Assembly: GCA_016840465.1 (NCBI GenBank)
Contig: JAEOSH010000006.1
Location: forward strand, 14,771 to 78,770
Length of the DNA: 64,000 bases
Reading direction: 5' to 3'
DNA from: Candidatus Baldrarchaeum yapensis
GTDB lineage: Archaea > Asgardarchaeota > Baldrarchaeia > Baldrarchaeales > Baldrarchaeaceae
Shown: piece after piece, positions 61,670-64,000 of the stretch
How the letters are laid out: each line of letters begins with the position of its first letter
How positions within the stretch are numbered: position 1 is the first letter of the stretch
Notes under the pieces: generated by a model
What the model saw: the letters and a program-made list of their open reading frames with translations, nothing else
The model's database searches: none
What the model was told of the DNA's origin: nothing
Made by a program: the position numbers and the translations under genes

Positions 61670-62071
61670 TCACACTCTCTCCATCCTGATTTTCTCTCCA
61701 TCCTTAACCCTGCGAAAAATCTTCGGATCTCCCTCTATTTTTGCAAAAACATTCACAGGACTGTATGCTCTTATCTCGTCCCCTTTACTTGCAGGTGTTT
61801 GTCCAAAGAATATGCATATCGACCTGCCAGGCGGCCAATACGCAACATCTCCCTCCTCCACGACCTCCTGAGCGTTTTCCTCCTCCAACTCAACCGGTAC
61901 CTCAAAGTAAACCTCATCACCCCACCGCTCCGCAGTCCCCTCGAGTGGCAATGCACTCCATATCGCATCTGCGGTCCTCGGATTTCGTCCCTCTAATATC
62001 TTGGCAATAACCTCACCTGCACTCTCGGAAATTATCTTTATTCGTCGCTTCCCGGCACCCACTTCAACCAC
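61670..62071 (-). CDS. Cyclophilin-like fold protein (TM1367-like)
   Basis: 133 residues. The order of strands and the motif ADAIWSALPLEGTAERWGDEVYFEVP, DVAYWPPGRSICIFFGQTP and SPVNVFAKIEGD fit the Cyclophil_like family, which has a cyclophilin barrel without a known prolyl isomerase active site. Function is unknown. GTG 62071 is the start. It leads a two-gene unit with the phosphoesterase and is divergent from an unknown gene. Confidence 0.82.
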   Translation of the reverse strand: MVEVGAGKRRIKIISESAGEVIAKILEGRNPRTADAIWSALPLEGTAERWGDEVYFEVPVELEEENAQEVVEEGDVAYWPPGRSICIFFGQTPASKGDEIRAYSPVNVFAKIEGDPKIFRRVKDGEKIRMERV

Positions 62072-62143
62072 CGAATCAATACTATATCCCTGACGTTTAA
62101 GACTTTTGAGAGAAGTCCCGTCTCACGATCCGGTACAGAGAGG

Positions 62144-62728
62144 ATGTGCGCCAACATTAATTCTTTAATAATACGCAAACTTAACGAGGATATTGAAGAA
62201 GTAAAAGTGGAGGTAATGACATTGGCGGTCGGGAGATTCCAGGTAATGGCGATCCTGCAAGCCGCCCGCGCGTATGTGCTCGGTCTCCCGCTACCAATGG
62301 CAAAAAGCTGGGGTCTTAATAGAGCAATATTCTACGCGGCCGCAAAGAGGGGATTCAAGCGCATGAGAATGCCCCCGGCAAGACCGAGATCTACCGATGA
62401 AATCTCGCAAAAACCCGTGGAGAGAAAAGACAACGTCTTTTACCTCGGGGATGAATACGCGTACATCACACAAGAGGGAGACAAAGTTTACTTCATGATA
62501 GGAAATAAGCCCCAAACGGAAGAGGACTTCTACAGGCAGGTGGAATCTCGTTTCGGAAAGGCATTCCAAAAAGTATGGGAGGAGGCCGTAAGGCTCGTTG
62601 AACAATTCAGTCCTAAAACTCTCCTCTCGCAAAGAGAATTCTACAACAGAGTTTACCTCCCACGGAGAGATATACTCGCAAAAAAGTGGAGCGAGCTTGT
62701 TAAAGAAATGTCAGAAAGCGGAGAATGA
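62144..62728 (+). CDS. Unrecognised archaeal protein
   Basis: 194 residues with no named family. The first half has a helical repeat (TLAVGRFQVMAILQAARAYVLGLPLPMAKSWGLNRAIFYAAAKRGF), the middle is proline/arginine-rich (RMRMPPARPRSTDEI), and the second half is mixed (NVFYLGDEYAYITQEGDKVYFMIGNKPQ) and ends with helices. Start may be ATG 62144 or ATG 62216; the latter lies right after GTGGAGGTA. It converges on the next gene with no gap. Confidence 0.6.
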   Translation: MCANINSLIIRKLNEDIEEVKVEVMTLAVGRFQVMAILQAARAYVLGLPLPMAKSWGLNRAIFYAAAKRGFKRMRMPPARPRSTDEISQKPVERKDNVFYLGDEYAYITQEGDKVYFMIGNKPQTEEDFYRQVESRFGKAFQKVWEEAVRLVEQFSPKTLLSQREFYNRVYLPRRDILAKKWSELVKEMSESGE

Positions 62729-63256
62729 TCACTTCCTCTTTAAAACAAACTCCCACTCACACCATAGATCCGGTGGGTGCTTGTCTGGCGGGCAAACGCG
62801 GCATATCACCTCAATGTCTGGGTTTATCTCCTTGGCAAATTCCTGTAAATACGTCCATCGAACCCTCTTACAAGGAAATTCCTCAAGCCCCGCCTTGAGT
62901 CTTGCCTTTTGTGTCCTGCAACTCCTGATTCTCAGAACTGCACGATCCTCGTGAATTTCGATCTCTTTACCCTCCTGGTATATTGCCCAGCTGGTTGCCC
63001 TTAGTGCCTCTATCACCTCCTTAACTCCACTACCCTTGATTTCCAACAATTTGACGAGATCCCGGGCCTCCCTTCTTGCCATGTTTTTCCAACACTCGAC
63101 ATCTATCTCGGTCGCCGCCTCGGTGCCAAAACGTCTCTCTATACCCAGAAAGTAGAACCCATCCACTCTCCATATGTTCCTTATCTGAAGGAGAAGGAGA
63201 TCAACAAGCTTCTCCTTCGGTAGCGAGAGCAACCACTCTCTATCTTCCAGTGACAT
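62729..63256 (-). CDS. DUF6125-like protein
   Basis: About 175 residues. LLLLQIRNIWRVDGFYFLGIERRFGTEAATEIDVECWKNMARREARDLVKLL matches my recollection of the DUF6125-type helical opening, and the C-terminal half (VLRIRSCRTQKARLKAG...FPCKRV...VICRVCPPDKHPPDLWCEWEFVLK) holds five cysteines in the V4R/ATC-hydrolase-like style, so it may be related to the protein at 35390. ATG 63256 follows GGTGGTGGT. Function unknown; I rate the family call as tentative. Confidence 0.55.
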   Translation of the reverse strand: MSLEDREWLLSLPKEKLVDLLLLQIRNIWRVDGFYFLGIERRFGTEAATEIDVECWKNMARREARDLVKLLEIKGSGVKEVIEALRATSWAIYQEGKEIEIHEDRAVLRIRSCRTQKARLKAGLEEFPCKRVRWTYLQEFAKEINPDIEVICRVCPPDKHPPDLWCEWEFVLKRK

Positions 63257-63292
63257 AACCACCACCTTAGGAGCCGCTGATAGTATATCGAG

Positions 63293-63463
63293 ATGAAAGT
63301 AAAGATCAGCCTATCGCTCAGAAAGCCGCACCCTCCGTACGATTTTGAAACAGATGATAAATTTCATACATGTATATTGAAGAAACTTCTCAGTTGCTGG
63401 AGGCTGTTTCATAATTTTACAAAAGTAAAGGGGAGGGTCTATAGGGGCGGGCCGCCCCCATAG
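63293..63463 (+). pseudogene. Possible 5' remnant of a gene cut by the insertion sequence
   Basis: From ATG 63293 a frame gives MKVKISLSLRKPHPPYDFET and about 35 more residues before a stop at 63461-63463, inside the insertion sequence. The first ~35 codons look coding and the rest do not. This is what a host gene interrupted near 63400 would look like. No family can be named from so little, and chance is possible. Confidence 0.35.
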
Positions 63464-63467
63464 ACCC
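63435..63467 (+). promoter_or_regulatory. Hairpin abutting the transposase start codon
   Basis: GGGTCTAT...GGGGCGG and CCGCCCCCATAGACCC form 16-base arms with one mismatch and a one-base centre, ending on the base before ATG 63468. In RNA read through from outside, this stem would hide the GGGGAGGG ribosome site at 63430-63437 and limit transposase synthesis, a common IS safeguard. Confidence 0.55.
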
Positions 63468-64000
63468 ATGCAACCCCTCACAAACCAGCCCACAAGTATA
63501 CCACGTGAGTGCAACGTTATTAAAGCTATCATCGATGCGGCAACCCGGCTAGCGCCGAGGGAACGGGAGAGACGATGCCGAAGGGGACGACCGCCGAAGT
63601 ACGAGCTCTGGCAGCTGGCCGCACTCTGCGCGTTAAAGGCACTCCCCAACCTGACGTTCAAGAGAACCGCGGAGCTCGCACCCCTCATCGTGGGAGCATC
63701 CCCCAGCCCCGCAACAATCCACAGGGCGTGGGCAAAGCTCAAGGACTGGGCAATGAAAACGGCCGCGAAAATGGCCGGAAGCCCCAACCTCCTAGTCGCA
63801 GACTCCACCGGAATCCCACACCGCCGAAAGGGCCTCAAATTCAAAGTGCACTTCCTCTACGACATACGATCCGACATCGTGGTGGCGGCAACCGCAACTC
63901 ACGGCTCCACAGCCGACATTCAGGGCTACAGGGCGCTCCTGAAATTCGTCCCTGAAAAGGCCATCGTCCTCGCGGACTCCGCGTACTCCGGCAGGGGCGT
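63468..64000 (+). CDS. DDE-type transposase (3' end outside window)
   Basis: An open frame from ATG 63468 to the edge, with no stop inside. It begins with a basic helical part (RRCRRGRPPKYELWQLAALCALKALPNLTFKRTAELAPL) of helix-turn-helix type, then D112 in LVADSTGIPHRRKG and D170 in VLADSAYSGRG, the first two acidic residues of a DDE catalytic triad; the E lies beyond the window. The pattern suggests the IS4/IS5-like group, but the family cannot be fixed. Codon use is GC-rich, unlike all neighbours. Antisense and shifted frames here are not genes. Confidence 0.78.
   Translation, partial: MQPLTNQPTSIPRECNVIKAIIDAATRLAPRERERRCRRGRPPKYELWQLAALCALKALPNLTFKRTAELAPLIVGASPSPATIHRAWAKLKDWAMKTAAKMAGSPNLLVADSTGIPHRRKGLKFKVHFLYDIRSDIVVAATATHGSTADIQGYRALLKFVPEKAIVLADSAYSGRG

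Larger units (their letters stand above)
63400..64000 (+). mobile_element. Left end of a GC-rich DDE insertion sequence
   Basis: Base composition changes sharply near 63425 from AT-leaning to GC-rich and stays so to the window end. It carries a transposase and a GC-rich hairpin before it. The left boundary is probably near GGAGGCTGTTTCATAA at about 63400, but without the right end the terminal repeat cannot be checked. The foreign composition shows recent arrival. Confidence 0.6.

Noticed and set aside
63311-63955. Antisense and shifted open frames at the right edge
   Set aside because: The transposase reads in another frame from 63468 with DDE motifs; the others are side effects of high GC.
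1-64000. tRNA, rRNA or CRISPR repeats
   Set aside because: I searched the gaps for T-loop-like GTTCRANNC, rRNA-like stretches and regular direct repeats and found none that convinced me; a tRNA scan could still find an intron-bearing one.

Overview
The window comes from an archaeon, probably a thermophile of the Thermoproteota/TACK side. The evidence is a NurA-HerA-Mre11-Rad50 repair operon, an archaeal/eukaryal-type prolyl-tRNA synthetase, SWIM-finger and Ski2/Hel308-like helicase proteins, RecA/KaiC/GvpD-type ATPases, archaeal ATPase-DUF234 proteins, an ADP-forming acyl-CoA synthetase subunit, and a longin-like protein. Genes are dense and many use GTG or TTG starts behind purine-rich ribosome sites. 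Clear TATA boxes lie about 30-36 bases before several starts. Base composition is AT-leaning until the last 0.6 kb, where a GC-rich insertion sequence begins. I cannot place the organism more finely. I see no rRNA, tRNA or CRISPR array.

Layout. 0-4.3 kb holds housekeeping-type genes (partial regulator, SfsA, FdhD, PH-domain membrane protein, retropepsin-like protein, glycosyltransferase). 4.65-12.1 kb is a tightly coupled DNA end-resection operon: nurA, a HAS-barrel-like gene, herA, mre11, rad50, followed by a frameshifted sirtuin. 13-19.5 kb holds a TauE/SafE permease and an uncharacterised ABC-2 cassette of five membrane-associated genes. 19.5-23.8 kb holds an RCK membrane protein, an unknown gene and a SWIM-containing helicase. 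23.8-38 kb is rich in CoA metabolism: an ADP-forming synthetase alpha subunit, a thiolase with an HMG-CoA-synthase-like/DUF35 fusion, two decayed MaoC-like genes, an acyl-CoA ligase, and an Fe-S assembly operon (cysteine desulfurase, IscU-like scaffold, two ferredoxin-type proteins). 38-54 kb mixes a lipoate ligase, HIT protein, two GvpD-like ATPases, a KaiC-like ATPase with a damaged P-loop, a longin-like/winged-helix protein, an intact sirtuin with an RNase J-like nuclease, an M28 peptidase and ProRS. 54-63.3 kb holds small enzymes, malate dehydrogenase, a second acyl-CoA ligase, a VTT membrane protein, a gene split at an A8 run, a phosphoesterase and small unknown genes. The window ends inside a transposase.

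The most striking unexplained feature is a pair of ATPase genes (25.4 and 48.6 kb), each fusing a P-loop ATPase to a PD-(D/E)XK-type DUF234 domain. Each is preceded by a long, perfect or near-perfect palindrome whose centre is a TATA box. Both palindromes carry the same 10-base motif and both centres sit about 36 bases before the start codon. They look like two copies of one self-regulated promoter-plus-gene module, possibly mobile or defensive. Other points worth attention are the extra HAS-barrel-like gene in the repair operon, the longin-like protein divergent from a GvpD-like ATPase, and a cluster of frameshifts in the MaoC-like genes.
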